From NCBI RefSeq assembly GCF_023702125.1, contig NZ_CP098415.1:310001-374000 (forward strand): a DNA stretch of 64,000 nt. The letters are read 5' to 3'. Of the stretch, positions 17,848 through 25,965 are shown piece by piece; position 1 is the stretch's first letter; every line of letters begins with the position of its first letter. The position numbers and the translations under genes were made by a program. A model generated the notes under the pieces. It did no database searches and was not told the origin of the DNA. It saw only the letters and a program-made list of their open reading frames with translations. This stretch comes from Halorubrum hochsteinianum (lineage in GTDB: Archaea > Halobacteriota > Halobacteria > Halobacteriales > Haloferacaceae).

Positions 17848-17987
17848 CGGGTGCGTCGTCGTCGGTTCGAGGTCGTCGGTTCGTCCCGATCTGCTCGATC
17901 CGGTTCGCTCGACCCGGTCGGTCGGCTCTCTTGAAATCCTCGGCAGATGGTAGGTTCTGCCCCGGTCGTGGTCGATACAGGTTTTCC

Positions 17988-18158
17988 TCAAGTATCATCG
18001 TGTTCGATAGCGGCGGCCATGACGACGTAAAATGGGAGTAAGACGAGAATCAGAAGAACGGGAACCATAATGAAACCAGCCGTCTGTCCCTCCGACTGGA
18101 ATATCTGCGCGGCTAACAGGAACACGATTAGAGCGAGGAAAAATTCTGTTCGGTCCAT
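17988..18158 (-). CDS. very small two-helix membrane protein
   Basis: 56-residue frame running from ATG 18158 to TGA 17988: a polar start MDRTEFF, helix 1 (about 8-20), a short loop QSEGQTAG, helix 2 (about 29-50) and the acidic end IEHDDT. The pattern of two clean hydrophobic segments separated by a polar turn is hard to get by chance. Base composition is clearly less GC-rich and codon use less GC3-biased than in neighbouring genes, suggesting a recent or poorly expressed gene. ACATAATTG about 38 bases upstream could be its TATA region. Function unknown. Confidence 0.6.
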   Translation of the reverse strand: MDRTEFFLALIVFLLAAQIFQSEGQTAGFIMVPVLLILVLLPFYVVMAAAIEHDDT

Positions 18159-18264
18159 AGCTTCACTAAAGAAGCGGGGAATATGACAATTATGTAGTTT
18201 CCATCGACCGACTGTTTCAGTTGAGAACGTCTGAATGGGAGGGTTCTAATAGACCCGTTCGGTT

Positions 18265-18693
18265 CTATCGGTCCGAGTCGGCGTCGCTCGCGCTCGCTTC
18301 CGCGTCGTCGAGCGTCCCCTCGGAGATGGTGTTCGGGAGCAGTTCGCCGAGCGTGTACTCCGTGACCGCGTCGCCGCCCTCGTCGCAGGCGACGACGAGG
18401 TCGTCGGCCGCGAACTCCGCGAGCGTCTGCCGGCACATCCCGCAGGGGGTGACGCCGTCGCGGACGCCCGAGGAGACCGCGATCCGCTCGAACTCGCGGT
18501 GGCCCTCTTTGACGGCCTCCGCGAGCGCGACCTCCTCGGCGTGGAGGCTGTTGGAGTAGTTCGCGTTCTCGATGTTACAGCCGGTGTAGACGGTGCCGTC
18601 GGCGGTGCGGAGGGCAGCGCCGACGCGGTACTCGGAGTACGGGACGTGGGCGGCGTCGAGGGCGTCGCGCGCCGCGGCGATCAGCTCGTCCAT
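18265..18693 (-). CDS. cdd: cytidine deaminase
   Basis: 142-residue zinc enzyme that deaminates cytidine and deoxycytidine to uridine and deoxyuridine. H51-A-E53 in the SLHAEEVAL stretch gives one zinc ligand and the proton-shuttle glutamate; C84 and C87 in TPCGMCRQ complete the zinc site. The substrate region GCNIENANYSNSLHAE is intact. The last 20 residues are an acidic tail. It is functionally linked to uridine phosphorylase at 9944-10810 in pyrimidine salvage. Repeat copy 2 begins about 165 bases upstream of its start. Confidence 0.95.
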   Translation of the reverse strand: MDELIAAARDALDAAHVPYSEYRVGAALRTADGTVYTGCNIENANYSNSLHAEEVALAEAVKEGHREFERIAVSSGVRDGVTPCGMCRQTLAEFAADDLVVACDEGGDAVTEYTLGELLPNTISEGTLDDAEASASDADSDR

Positions 18694-18858
18694 ACCCGCA
18701 GGTGGCGCGGCGGGCCGTTAACTGTACTGTGTCGTTGATCGGTGAGTCGGCGGTGGACGGATCGGCGGAAATACGTCCACGCAGCCGGCTCGGAACGGTG
18801 ACAGGGAGGCAGCTGAAACCGTGTCTCTCATCGGCACACCGTCACGACGGACACCTCC

Positions 18859-19120
18859 GAAGCCCCAGCCGGGAGGACTCGATGCGCTCGCTGTGGTCCT
18901 CACTCGGTCGCTGTCGCTCCCTCGTTGCGGTCCTTGCGTCGCGCGTCTTCGCCCTCCCGGCTGCCCCTTCGAGTCCCGCCCCGCACCGCGCAGCACCGCA
19001 CCTCACGCCTCCCCAGCCTCGTCGCTGGCGGTCCTCGCTTCGCTCGACCGCCAGCGACTCCCTCGCACGTGCTGTCTCGCGGCCGCCGGTGGCGGCCGCT
19101 CGCAGGCGCGCGCCACGGCG
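18859..19120 (+). repeat. dispersed structured repeat element, copy 2
   Basis: Second copy of the element, in the 461-base gap between cdd and the gene ending at 19155. Conserved boxes are GAAGCCCCAG (18859), GCTGCCCCTTCGAGTCCCG, CCTCCCCAGCCTC and the terminal GCGCGCCAC. The outer stem is AGCCGGGAGG with CCTCCCGGCT. The second hairpin has arms GTCGCTGGCGGTC and GACCGCCAGCGAC, and the third has GCGGCCGCC with GGCGGCCGC. Both inner stems are longer than in copy 1 and differ in sequence while staying fully paired. The element ends 35 bases from the stop codon of the gene at 19155, which is transcribed toward it. Confidence 0.85.
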
Positions 19121-19154
19121 TCTGGGGTTGGGAAAATCGTCGCGGGAGATCGGG

Positions 19155-20747
19155 TCAGCGGTCTCCGGTCCACGCCGAGAATCCGCCGTCGATGAGCGTC
19201 TCGGACTGCCGCGCGATGTACTCTCGTTGGGTGTCCTCGACCGCGGTCGCGAAGTCGTCGCCGTCGTCGAGGCGCTCGCGGACGCGGTCGCGCTTCCAGC
19301 TCGCCGGCGTCGTGCGGTTCGCGACGCGCCAGCGGAGCGGCGCGACCCACTCGGCCGCCTCGTCGGCGGCGCAACCGGCGGTCCGGAGCCCGGCCTCCGC
19401 GTGGTCGAGGAGGTCGTCGTACAGGGCGTCGATATCGGTCGTGCGCTCGCCGTCGTTGCCGATCCACTCCATGTCGGCGTCAAGCCCGTCCACGACCGCG
19501 GCGTAGAAGTTGTCGCGGGCGGTCTCCCAGTCGAGTCCGATGACGGGGTGTTCGTGCTGCGGGAGCGCCTGCATCAGCCCCGCGAACGCCCCCTGAAACG
19601 CGATGGAGTCGCGGACCGTGGGCTGGCCGGGAATCGGGCGGAACTCGATCCGCGCGTTCGCGGCGGAGCGGCTGGACCCCTCGAAGACGGGGCGGACCCA
19701 CCGCCAGTAGCTGCCGTGTTTCGTCCGGAACGTCGCGAACGCGTCGTCGAAGCGGTCGCTGCCGCCGGGGTCGGGCATCGGGATCAGCGTCTCGTCGGCC
19801 GCGATGCGGTCGACCGCGGTCTCGACGTCGCGGAAGTCGCGCGGGAACCGGACCTTGTCGGCGTCGGTCCGGGCGTTGAGGACGGACTCGAACACGTGGA
19901 TCCGGTTCGCGGTCGCGCCCTCGGCGAGGACGCGCTCGCCGTCCCAGTCGTCGTCGTACAGCTCCGGCGGGAAGAAGGGGGAGTTCGCGCCGAGCGCCAG
20001 CAGCGGGCCGGCGATCCGCAGCGCGTACCGGAAGTGCCGGGGCAGCGTCTCGGCGTGTGCCACCTGGTAGTGGGGCTGGATCGACGTGATGAGGCTCTCG
20101 GGCATCACCGTCTCGGCCGCCAGCGACACCCCCGGCGCGTCGAGGCGAACGGCCGGGTCTCCGTCCCCGGTGTTCGGGTCGGCGTCCGCCGAGTTCTCCG
20201 GACGGTCGTTGGCCATCGCGTGGTACCGCACCGCGTCGCTCATGTTGACCGCGACGACCACGCCGTCGACCTCGACGCTGTCCGTGAGGTACCCCTCGGC
20301 GGTCTCGCCCGCGGGCGGGACGGTCCAGAGCCCGTCGGAGACGAGCCGCATCCCCTCGACGCCCGCGGTGTTCTCCGCGGCCTCCAGCCGCGCCCGGACC
20401 TCGGCGAGCTGGGCGCGCAGGCCGTGGTCGGAGAGCGGCTGCGGGCTCGTCGACATCTCGGCGTTGTGGAGCCCCAGCTCCTTCTCGAAGCCCATCAGCT
20501 CCAGCAGGCGGCGCGGGACGCGCATGAGCGCGTACTCGCCCGCGCGCGACTCTTCGCTCCACCGCCCGTCGCCGACCGCGTAGAACTCGTACTCGAAGCC
20601 GACGATCGACTGGTGGTTGTCGAAGGAGCCGTCGCGGAGCTCCTGTTTGACGATCTCGGCCTCCTCGGCCGCGCGCTCGGCGAACGCCTCGGCGTCGACC
20701 GAAAGCGCCTCCCGGACCCCGTCGGCCAGCGCGGACTCGGTGGTCAT
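19155..20747 (-). CDS. glutamate-cysteine ligase (GCS2)-like carboxylate-amine ligase
   Basis: 530-residue protein of the GCS2-type ligase fold, which joins a glutamate gamma-carboxylate to an amine using ATP. Supporting features are IVGFEYEFYAVGDG near residue 48 (the metal/ATP-binding ExE strand), LHNAEMSTSPQPL, FRYALRIAGPLLALGANSPFF, and NARIEFRPIPGQPTVRDS, in the same order as in GCS2 proteins. Haloarchaea make gamma-glutamylcysteine as their main thiol, but the characterised enzyme is shorter, about 360 residues, so this is probably a paralogue with another substrate. ATG 20747 gives a natural helical start. Repeat copy 2 lies just after its stop. Confidence 0.65.
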   Translation of the reverse strand: MTTESALADGVREALSVDAEAFAERAAEEAEIVKQELRDGSFDNHQSIVGFEYEFYAVGDGRWSEESRAGEYALMRVPRRLLELMGFEKELGLHNAEMSTSPQPLSDHGLRAQLAEVRARLEAAENTAGVEGMRLVSDGLWTVPPAGETAEGYLTDSVEVDGVVVAVNMSDAVRYHAMANDRPENSADADPNTGDGDPAVRLDAPGVSLAAETVMPESLITSIQPHYQVAHAETLPRHFRYALRIAGPLLALGANSPFFPPELYDDDWDGERVLAEGATANRIHVFESVLNARTDADKVRFPRDFRDVETAVDRIAADETLIPMPDPGGSDRFDDAFATFRTKHGSYWRWVRPVFEGSSRSAANARIEFRPIPGQPTVRDSIAFQGAFAGLMQALPQHEHPVIGLDWETARDNFYAAVVDGLDADMEWIGNDGERTTDIDALYDDLLDHAEAGLRTAGCAADEAAEWVAPLRWRVANRTTPASWKRDRVRERLDDGDDFATAVEDTQREYIARQSETLIDGGFSAWTGDR

Positions 20748-20837
20748 GCGACCGGGGAAGGACCCGGCGAGGTAAAAAGGCCTCCGGCCGGAAGGCGGCC
20801 CGACCGCGGGACCAGGCCCGCGGCAGACCCGGTCCGA

Positions 20838-21572
20838 CTACTGGTTCGCCGAGCGAGCGTCGAGCGCGACCGGGATCGACCGGCTCGCGACGTCGCCGGC
20901 GAACGCCTCGCCGTCGGCTTCCAGCAGGTCGAAGGTGTCGTAGTGGATCGGGACGACGAGGTCGGGACCCATCGCCTCGGCGAGGTCGGCCGACTCGCGC
21001 CGGTCCGCGACGATGCCGCCCCCGCCGATGTTCGCGAGGAAGACGGAGACGTCGAGCTCGGCGAACCCGTCGAGCGCGTCCGAGTCGCCGGGCCAGAAGA
21101 CGGTACGGCCGCCGAGCGACAGCAGGAAGCCGCAGCCGAAGCCGGGCGGGTGCGCGACGGAGCCGTCGGCGTCGGCGTTCGGCCCTTCCGGGTCGTTGTG
21201 GGCGGGAACTGACCACACTCGCACCTCGCCGGCGGGCGTGTCGACGTCGACGCGGTCCTCCTCGCCGACGCGGACGATCTCGTAGTCGTCGGCGAGCGCG
21301 TCGATCGGCTCCACGTCGCGGTCGATGCCGGCGGGGTCGACCGCCTCGTAGATCACGAGCGTCGCGTCCTCGCTCGCGACCGACCGGATCCCGTCGCTGT
21401 CGTAGTGGTGGTCGTGGGTGACGACGACGAGGTCGCCGTCGCGCGCCCAGTAGTCGTCGAGGACGCCGTACCGGCCGGGGTCGGTGTAGGCGACCGGCCC
21501 GTCGTCGGTCGCTAACCGCGCCGTCGCGTAGCCGAGCCACTCCACCGCGAGTTCCTCGTAGCGGACCGTCAT
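20838..21572 (-). CDS. metallo-beta-lactamase-fold hydrolase (UlaG-like)
   Basis: 244-residue cytoplasmic metallohydrolase. VTHDHHYDSDGI is the HxHxDH-type zinc motif, WSVPAHND supplies a further histidine, VFWPGDSD the bridging aspartate, and PIHYDTFDL the last histidine. The pattern LAVEWLGYATARL at the start is typical of the UlaG/YfiR-like branch, whose members hydrolyse lactones or phosphodiesters; the substrate is unknown. ATG 21572 is preferred over the in-frame start at 21644, which would extend into the neighbouring gene. It is 35 bases from the gene ending at 21608 and likely cotranscribed with it. Confidence 0.83.
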   Translation of the reverse strand: MTVRYEELAVEWLGYATARLATDDGPVAYTDPGRYGVLDDYWARDGDLVVVTHDHHYDSDGIRSVASEDATLVIYEAVDPAGIDRDVEPIDALADDYEIVRVGEEDRVDVDTPAGEVRVWSVPAHNDPEGPNADADGSVAHPPGFGCGFLLSLGGRTVFWPGDSDALDGFAELDVSVFLANIGGGGIVADRRESADLAEAMGPDLVVPIHYDTFDLLEADGEAFAGDVASRSIPVALDARSANQ

Positions 21573-21607
21573 GTCACCGTCTGCGGCCGCGGACGCCTTG
21601 AGGGTGG

Positions 21608-22423
21608 CTATCGGTCCCCCTCGCCGATCACGACGAGGTCCCACGCGGCGGCGAGCGCGTCGTCGTCAAGCGAGCGCCCGAGCGCGTGTTCGGGCACCAG
21701 CGGCATCGGGACCGGAACGTACCCGGCGTCGCGCATCGCACCGAACCCGCCGACGGTCTCGACGACGGTCCCGTCGTCGCCCCGCCGGACGCGGAACCGC
21801 TTGTCGGCCGGGTCGCGGCGGTACGCGAACGGGAACACCTCGTCGGCCGGCGTCCGGAGGCTCTCGACGCCCGCGAGGACCGCGATGGGCGCGCCGTCGA
21901 CCTCACAGACGAGCCGGGGGACCGCCGGCCGGCCGTCGTCGTCGACCGCGGCGGCGTCGACATCTGCGCCGGCCGCGACCGGCCCGGCGGGGGTGTCCGT
22001 CTCGCGCCACGCGAACGTCGGCTCGCCGAGGCCGTCGGCGCGGACGCAGGCGTAGCCGCCGCCGGAGACCGGGATCCGGTCCGGCCCGAGGTGGAACGTC
22101 CGGCGGCCGTCGCGTCTGGCGGCGAGCAGCGGCGGGTCGGCGAGGAGGTCGCGCACGGCGGCCGCGGTGTCGGCGTCGCGGACGGCGAACAGGACGCGGC
22201 GGTCGCGGTCGAGCGCGTGGCCCAGCCGCGAGGTGATAACGACGGGCGTCGCGTCGTCCGCGGCGAGCGGCTCCACCGCGACCCGGTCGTCGCCGCGGGT
22301 CGCGACCGCGGGCGGTTCCGCGCCCGACTCCGGACGGGACACGTCGAACCCCTCCGCGGCGAGCCGAGCGGCGGCCGCGTCTGCGAGGTCGCGCCGCGTC
22401 GCGTCGCCGAGGGGGCCTACCAT
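21608..22423 (-). CDS. uncharacterised haloarchaeal protein
   Basis: 271-residue soluble protein I do not recognise. An N-terminal alpha/beta domain (LADAAAARLAAEGFDV, ATRGDDRVAVEPL, DRDRRVLFAVRD) has the look of a restriction-endonuclease-like or nucleotide-binding fold, but no catalytic motif can be pointed to. The C-terminal half is beta-rich with FPFAYRRDPADKRFRVRR and ends in YVPVPMPLVPEHALG. It lies between DNA ligase and the MBL-fold hydrolase on the same strand with short gaps (91 and 35 bases), so it may be part of a three-gene operon. Confidence 0.7.
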   Translation of the reverse strand: MVGPLGDATRRDLADAAAARLAAEGFDVSRPESGAEPPAVATRGDDRVAVEPLAADDATPVVITSRLGHALDRDRRVLFAVRDADTAAAVRDLLADPPLLAARRDGRRTFHLGPDRIPVSGGGYACVRADGLGEPTFAWRETDTPAGPVAAGADVDAAAVDDDGRPAVPRLVCEVDGAPIAVLAGVESLRTPADEVFPFAYRRDPADKRFRVRRGDDGTVVETVGGFGAMRDAGYVPVPMPLVPEHALGRSLDDDALAAAWDLVVIGEGDR

Positions 22424-22514
22424 GTCCGACCGTAGGGCCCGGAGCGTGAAGGGGTTTCGCGTGGCGGAACGCCGGCCGTCGGCCTCCGTCCGGGACCCCG
22501 TCCACTCGGCCGGA

Positions 22515-24434
22515 TCAGTCGTCGCCGGCGAGTCGGCGGACGCGGGCGAGGGAGTCGGCGTCGTCGACGGACTTGTCCTCGCGGACGCCGACGAACCGGG
22601 GGAACCGGAGGGCGTAGCCGGCCGAGTAGGTCGGCGAGGTCTGGATCTCCTCGTAGCCGACCTCGACCACGAGTTCCGGGTCGAACGCGACAGTCGTCCC
22701 CGACTCGCCGACGACGTGGGGTTCCAGCCGCTCCGTGAGGTCCGCGAGCGCCTCGTCCGTGATCCCCGTCGCCACCTTCCCGACCGTGGCGTACCCCGGG
22801 GGGACGAGGTCCGCCGCGTCGTCGGGGTCGTCGCGGTCCGGGGCGTCGCCCGCCCCGCCCTCGTCGCGGACGGCGAGCAGGAACGTGCCGAACAGCTCCG
22901 CGCGGCGTCCCTCGCCCCACTCCGCGCCGACGACGACCGCGTCGAGCGTCTCCACGTCCGGCTTGCGTTTCAGCCAGTCGCGCCCGCGGTCGCCCGGGGT
23001 GTACGCCGCCTCGGGGTTCTTCAGCATGACGCCCTCGTGGCCCGCGTCGAGGGCGTCGCGCTCCGCGGCCGCGATCGCGTCCGGGTCGTCCGCGAGCGCG
23101 AGGTCCGCAGCCGCGTCGCCGAGGACTGCCCGGAGCCGGTCGTGGCGGACGCGGAGGGACTCGTCCAGCAGGTCGTCGCCGTCGGCGTGGAGGCAGTCGA
23201 AGGCGTGGAGCCGCAGCGAGACGGTCTCGCGCATCCGGTCGACGTCGTGTTTCCGGCGGAAGCGCCGGAGCACTTCTTGGAACGGGAGCGGGTCGCCCGC
23301 GTCGTCGACCGCGACGACCTCGCCGTCCAAGATGACCGGGACGTCGACGCGGTCGGCGACGTACTCGACGATCTCCGGGAGCGCCTCGGTCACGTCGTCC
23401 ATGTTCCGCGAGTAGAGCCGCGGGCCGAGGCCCTCCCCGTCCCCCGAGTTCCCGCCGTCGGGCGCGTAGTGGACCTGAACGCGCGCGCCGTCGAACTTCG
23501 TCTCGACGGCGACCTCGCCGAACGAGTCGACCGCGTCGGTCGCGGTGCCCGCCTGCGCGAGCATCGCCTGAACGGGCCGGCCGACGCGGAGCGACTCCGC
23601 GCGCAGCCCCTCGGTCCCCTCGTCGCGGGCGCGGACCGCGACCCGGCCGTAGTCGTTGGTCACCTGAAGCGCGCGTTCGACGGCGGCGATCGCCTCGTCG
23701 CTCGCGCGGAGCGCGAGGTCATTGCTCTCCGAGTCGGCGGCCTCGAAGGCGTCCTCGCCGTCGGCGTCGGGGGCGTCGTCTCCCTCGCCGTCCCGTTCCG
23801 GGTCGGGCGCGAGGAACGCCTCCGCGACCGCGTCCCGGATCGTCCCCTCGCCGACGCCGAGTCGCATCTCGCCGAGGACGAGTCGGGCGAGGAACGCCGC
23901 CTCGCTCGGCGAACACCGGGTGAACAGTCCGAACAGCGCGTCCCGCTTCCGCGACTCGCTGCCGTCGCCGCTCTCGGCCGCGAGGTCGCGGAGCGCCTCG
24001 TCGACCGCCGCGACGGTGAGCGCGTCGCGGCCGCCGCCGAACGCGGCGAGGCCCCGCTGGCCGCCGAGGTCGTACGCGGCCGCGACGGAACCGATCTCGC
24101 CGCGCTCCGCGAGGCGGTCCTCGACGTCGCTCGCCGAGACGTTCGGGCCGGCGGCGCGGGCGATCGCCTCCCGGCAGAGCGCGGGCCCGATGTCGAGGGT
24201 GCGCGTGTCGTGTGCGGGGAAGACGCGGCCGAGCAGGAAGCGGGTGACGACCGGGAGGTCGTCGCCCGATCCGTCGGTGTCGGTGTCAGCCGCGGCGTCG
24301 GCGTCTCCTGCGACGTCGGCGTCTCCCGCGGAGCCGGCGTCGACGAGCAGGTCGGCCGCCGCGAGCGTCGTCTCGATGTCGCCGTCGATCGCGGCCAGCC
24401 GGTCCGCCCGTTCCGCCAGCGCGGCGAATTCCAT
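22515..24434 (-). CDS. ligA: ATP-dependent DNA ligase, archaeal type I
   Basis: 639-residue replicative DNA ligase that seals nicks during replication and repair. The adenylated lysine is K313 in VETKFDGARVQ, the N-terminal DNA-binding domain covers about residues 60-250, VILDGEVVAVD and EGVMLKNP are adenylation-domain motifs, and DWLKRKP leads into the OB-fold. Two acidic low-complexity insertions (about residues 33-62 and 208-240) are additions to the standard archaeal enzyme and suit a high-salt cytoplasm. ATG 24434 begins the conserved helical start. It heads a probable operon with the two downstream minus-strand genes. Confidence 0.94.
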   Translation of the reverse strand: MEFAALAERADRLAAIDGDIETTLAAADLLVDAGSAGDADVAGDADAAADTDTDGSGDDLPVVTRFLLGRVFPAHDTRTLDIGPALCREAIARAAGPNVSASDVEDRLAERGEIGSVAAAYDLGGQRGLAAFGGGRDALTVAAVDEALRDLAAESGDGSESRKRDALFGLFTRCSPSEAAFLARLVLGEMRLGVGEGTIRDAVAEAFLAPDPERDGEGDDAPDADGEDAFEAADSESNDLALRASDEAIAAVERALQVTNDYGRVAVRARDEGTEGLRAESLRVGRPVQAMLAQAGTATDAVDSFGEVAVETKFDGARVQVHYAPDGGNSGDGEGLGPRLYSRNMDDVTEALPEIVEYVADRVDVPVILDGEVVAVDDAGDPLPFQEVLRRFRRKHDVDRMRETVSLRLHAFDCLHADGDDLLDESLRVRHDRLRAVLGDAAADLALADDPDAIAAAERDALDAGHEGVMLKNPEAAYTPGDRGRDWLKRKPDVETLDAVVVGAEWGEGRRAELFGTFLLAVRDEGGAGDAPDRDDPDDAADLVPPGYATVGKVATGITDEALADLTERLEPHVVGESGTTVAFDPELVVEVGYEEIQTSPTYSAGYALRFPRFVGVREDKSVDDADSLARVRRLAGDD

Positions 24435-24556
24435 ACGCGTCGGGTCGGCGGCCGGCGGGCAAAAGCGACCCGATGCGCGCGCCGGTCGGGGCCGGCGGCG
24501 GGGTTCGGATCCGCGGCGGGGAACCGCTTTTCACCTCCGCCGCCGTATGCCCGGAC

Positions 24557-25141
24557 ATGTACGTCCGCGACGCCAAAAACCGTGACGAGGCGTGGTTGTT
24601 GGACGCGATCGAGCAGTTGGGGCTCGACGACGTCGCCTTCCGGTCGCGGGACTACGTGATCGCGGTCGACGAGGAGTCGAACGACCGGGCCGGCTTCGGG
24701 CGGCTCCGGCTTCACCGCGGCGACGACGGCGAGGAGAACCGGATCGAGCTGACGGGCATCGGCGTCCTGCCGGAGTGGCGCGACCGCGGGGTCGGGGCGC
24801 ACGTCGTCGAGCGCCTCGTCGACACCGCGGCCGCGGACGGCTTCGAGACGGTGTACGTGCTCACCGACCAGCCGGAGTACCTGACGCAGTTCGGCTTCGA
24901 GCGCGTCGACACGGACGACCTCCCGCCCGCGCTCTCCGACCGCCTCACCGAGAAGCGGGAGTTCCTCGGCGGCGGGGTCGTCGGACTCCGACTCGCGGTC
25001 GACGACTTCGAGATGCCGTCCCGGTTCCGCCGGGCGTTCAAAGAGGCCGAGCCCACCGGCGGCGACGAGCCGGAGGAGTCCGCCGAGGACTTCGGGATCG
25101 ACCCCGACTCGGCGACCTACAAGTACGACACCGGGCGCTGA
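24557..25141 (+). CDS. GNAT family N-acetyltransferase
   Basis: 194-residue GNAT-fold protein. ELTGIGVLPEWRDRGVGAHVVERLV contains the acetyl-CoA pyrophosphate-binding loop (R/Q-x-x-G-x-G/A form), with YVLTDQPEYLTQFGFERVD as the following strand and C-terminal loop. The acceptor substrate is unknown. The C-terminal 60 residues extend the usual fold with acidic sequence ending in DPDSATYKYDTGR. ATG 24557 is divergent from DNA ligase across a 122-base gap. Its stop is 40 bases from the end box of repeat copy 3, which it reads toward. Confidence 0.85.
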   Translation: MYVRDAKNRDEAWLLDAIEQLGLDDVAFRSRDYVIAVDEESNDRAGFGRLRLHRGDDGEENRIELTGIGVLPEWRDRGVGAHVVERLVDTAAADGFETVYVLTDQPEYLTQFGFERVDTDDLPPALSDRLTEKREFLGGGVVGLRLAVDDFEMPSRFRRAFKEAEPTGGDEPEESAEDFGIDPDSATYKYDTGR

Positions 25142-25181
25142 CAGACCCGGCTCGTTCTCTGTTCTGAGGCTTTCCATCCAT

Positions 25182-25435
25182 CCGCGGTGGCGCGTGCCTG
25201 CGAGGCCGCCTTGCGGCCGAGCAGCACGCGCGAGGGAGTCGGTCGCCGAGCGAAGCGACGGCGACCGACGAGGCTGGGGAGGCGTGAGGCCGCGGTGCTG
25301 TACAGGGCGGGACTCGAAGGGGCAGTCGCGAGGGGGGCGCAGGCGAAGTAAGCACCGCAGGAGCGAGTGAAACGAGCGACGAGGAGCGCAGCGAGCGTGC
25401 GCCTCCCCCCCCTCCCCCCCCCCGACTGGGGCTTC
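25182..25435 (-). repeat. dispersed structured repeat element, copy 3
   Basis: Third copy, oriented on the minus strand (GAAGCCCCAG box at 25426-25435, GTGGCG end at 25182), filling most of the gap between the acetyltransferase and the 7S RNA gene. The second hairpin has arms GTCGGTCGCCG and CGGCGACCGAC and the third GGCCGC with GCGGCC, both different from other copies but fully paired. The outer stem is the weakest: AGTCG still pairs with CGACT, but the middle has degenerated into runs of G. The GCCCCTTCGAGTCCCG and CCTCCCCAGCCTC boxes are retained. Confidence 0.82.
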
Positions 25436-25605
25436 AGTGGTGTGCGCGTCGACCGAAGCACCATCAATAAAATCAACTCCGTACAGTCGAGCGTCCGGGG
25501 CTCCGGGGGCCTCGGTCGATGTGTCGGTCACAACGGCGCACAGTCCAGCGTTTCGAACGTCTCAGAACACTCCACTCACTAATCGGTCGAAGAACGCGTA
25601 TGAAT

Positions 25606-25912
25606 GGTGGACAGGCGGGGGAGCCCGGCGTTCCGTCACGGGGTATCCCGATTGCCTCCTCCACCCCGCGACCCGACGAGCGACGGGCGTCCGGCGGTGG
25701 GCTGCTCGCTTCCGCGCCTGACCCGGTGTCGCCGACGAACCGCGACGGACCGCTCCTGCGAGCGGGCGTCGCGGACCGCTGTCCCCGGCGGACGAGGCTT
25801 CCACGTTGGCTCTCGGGGCCCGTGCCGGTCTGACCGGACGTGCCCGCTGTTCGGTCCCCGCTAAAGACTGCCTCACGGGTTACGAGCGGGGCCTAACCGC
25901 CCGACCTAGTCC
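25606..25912 (-). ncRNA. ffs: signal recognition particle 7S RNA
   Basis: About 307 bases on the minus strand with the architecture of archaeal SRP RNA. The 5' end GGACTAGG pairs with 3' CCTGTCC to close helix 1. The Alu domain follows with GGGCGGTTAGGCCCCGC and CGTAACCCG. The S domain contains the diagnostic helix 8, CAGGCGCGGAAGCGAGCAG, whose GGAA tetraloop and AGCAG internal loop bind SRP54 (about 25702-25722). The RNA scaffolds SRP54 and SRP19 for cotranslational targeting to the membrane. A CTTATG box about 25 bases upstream (25935-25940) is a plausible promoter. Ends are approximate. The srp19 gene is at 42982. Overlapping open frames are not protein-like. Confidence 0.9.
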
Positions 25913-25934
25913 GTTCGACGATATTCGGGTCCGG

Positions 25935-25951
25935 CATAAGGGCCTTTCGTT
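25935..25951 (-). promoter_or_regulatory. promoter of the 7S RNA gene
   Basis: Read on the minus strand, CGAAAGG then CTTATG lies about 25 bases before the inferred RNA 5' end at 25912: a BRE-like purine element followed by a TATA-like box. It sits inside the 53-base gap after the stop of the upstream membrane-protein gene. Confidence 0.45.
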
Positions 25952-25965
25952 CGGCGGCCGCGAGG

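Noticed and set aside
18128-18436. Minus-strand frame of 102 codons overlapping cdd
   Set aside because: It overlaps cytidine deaminase out of phase. The credible small gene in this gap is 17988-18158.
18702-21212. Plus-strand frame of 836 codons
   Set aside because: It is antisense to the GCS2-like and MBL-fold genes, whose translations carry clear family motifs. The frame itself has none and begins inside repeat copy 2.
22167-24659. Plus-strand frame of 830 codons
   Set aside because: It is antisense to DNA ligase, with Arg/Val-rich shadow composition and no motif.
25562-25876. Minus-strand frame of 104 codons and overlapping plus-strand frames
   Set aside because: They cover the 7S RNA gene; composition is Arg/Ala/Pro-rich with no protein pattern, and the RNA structure explains the sequence.
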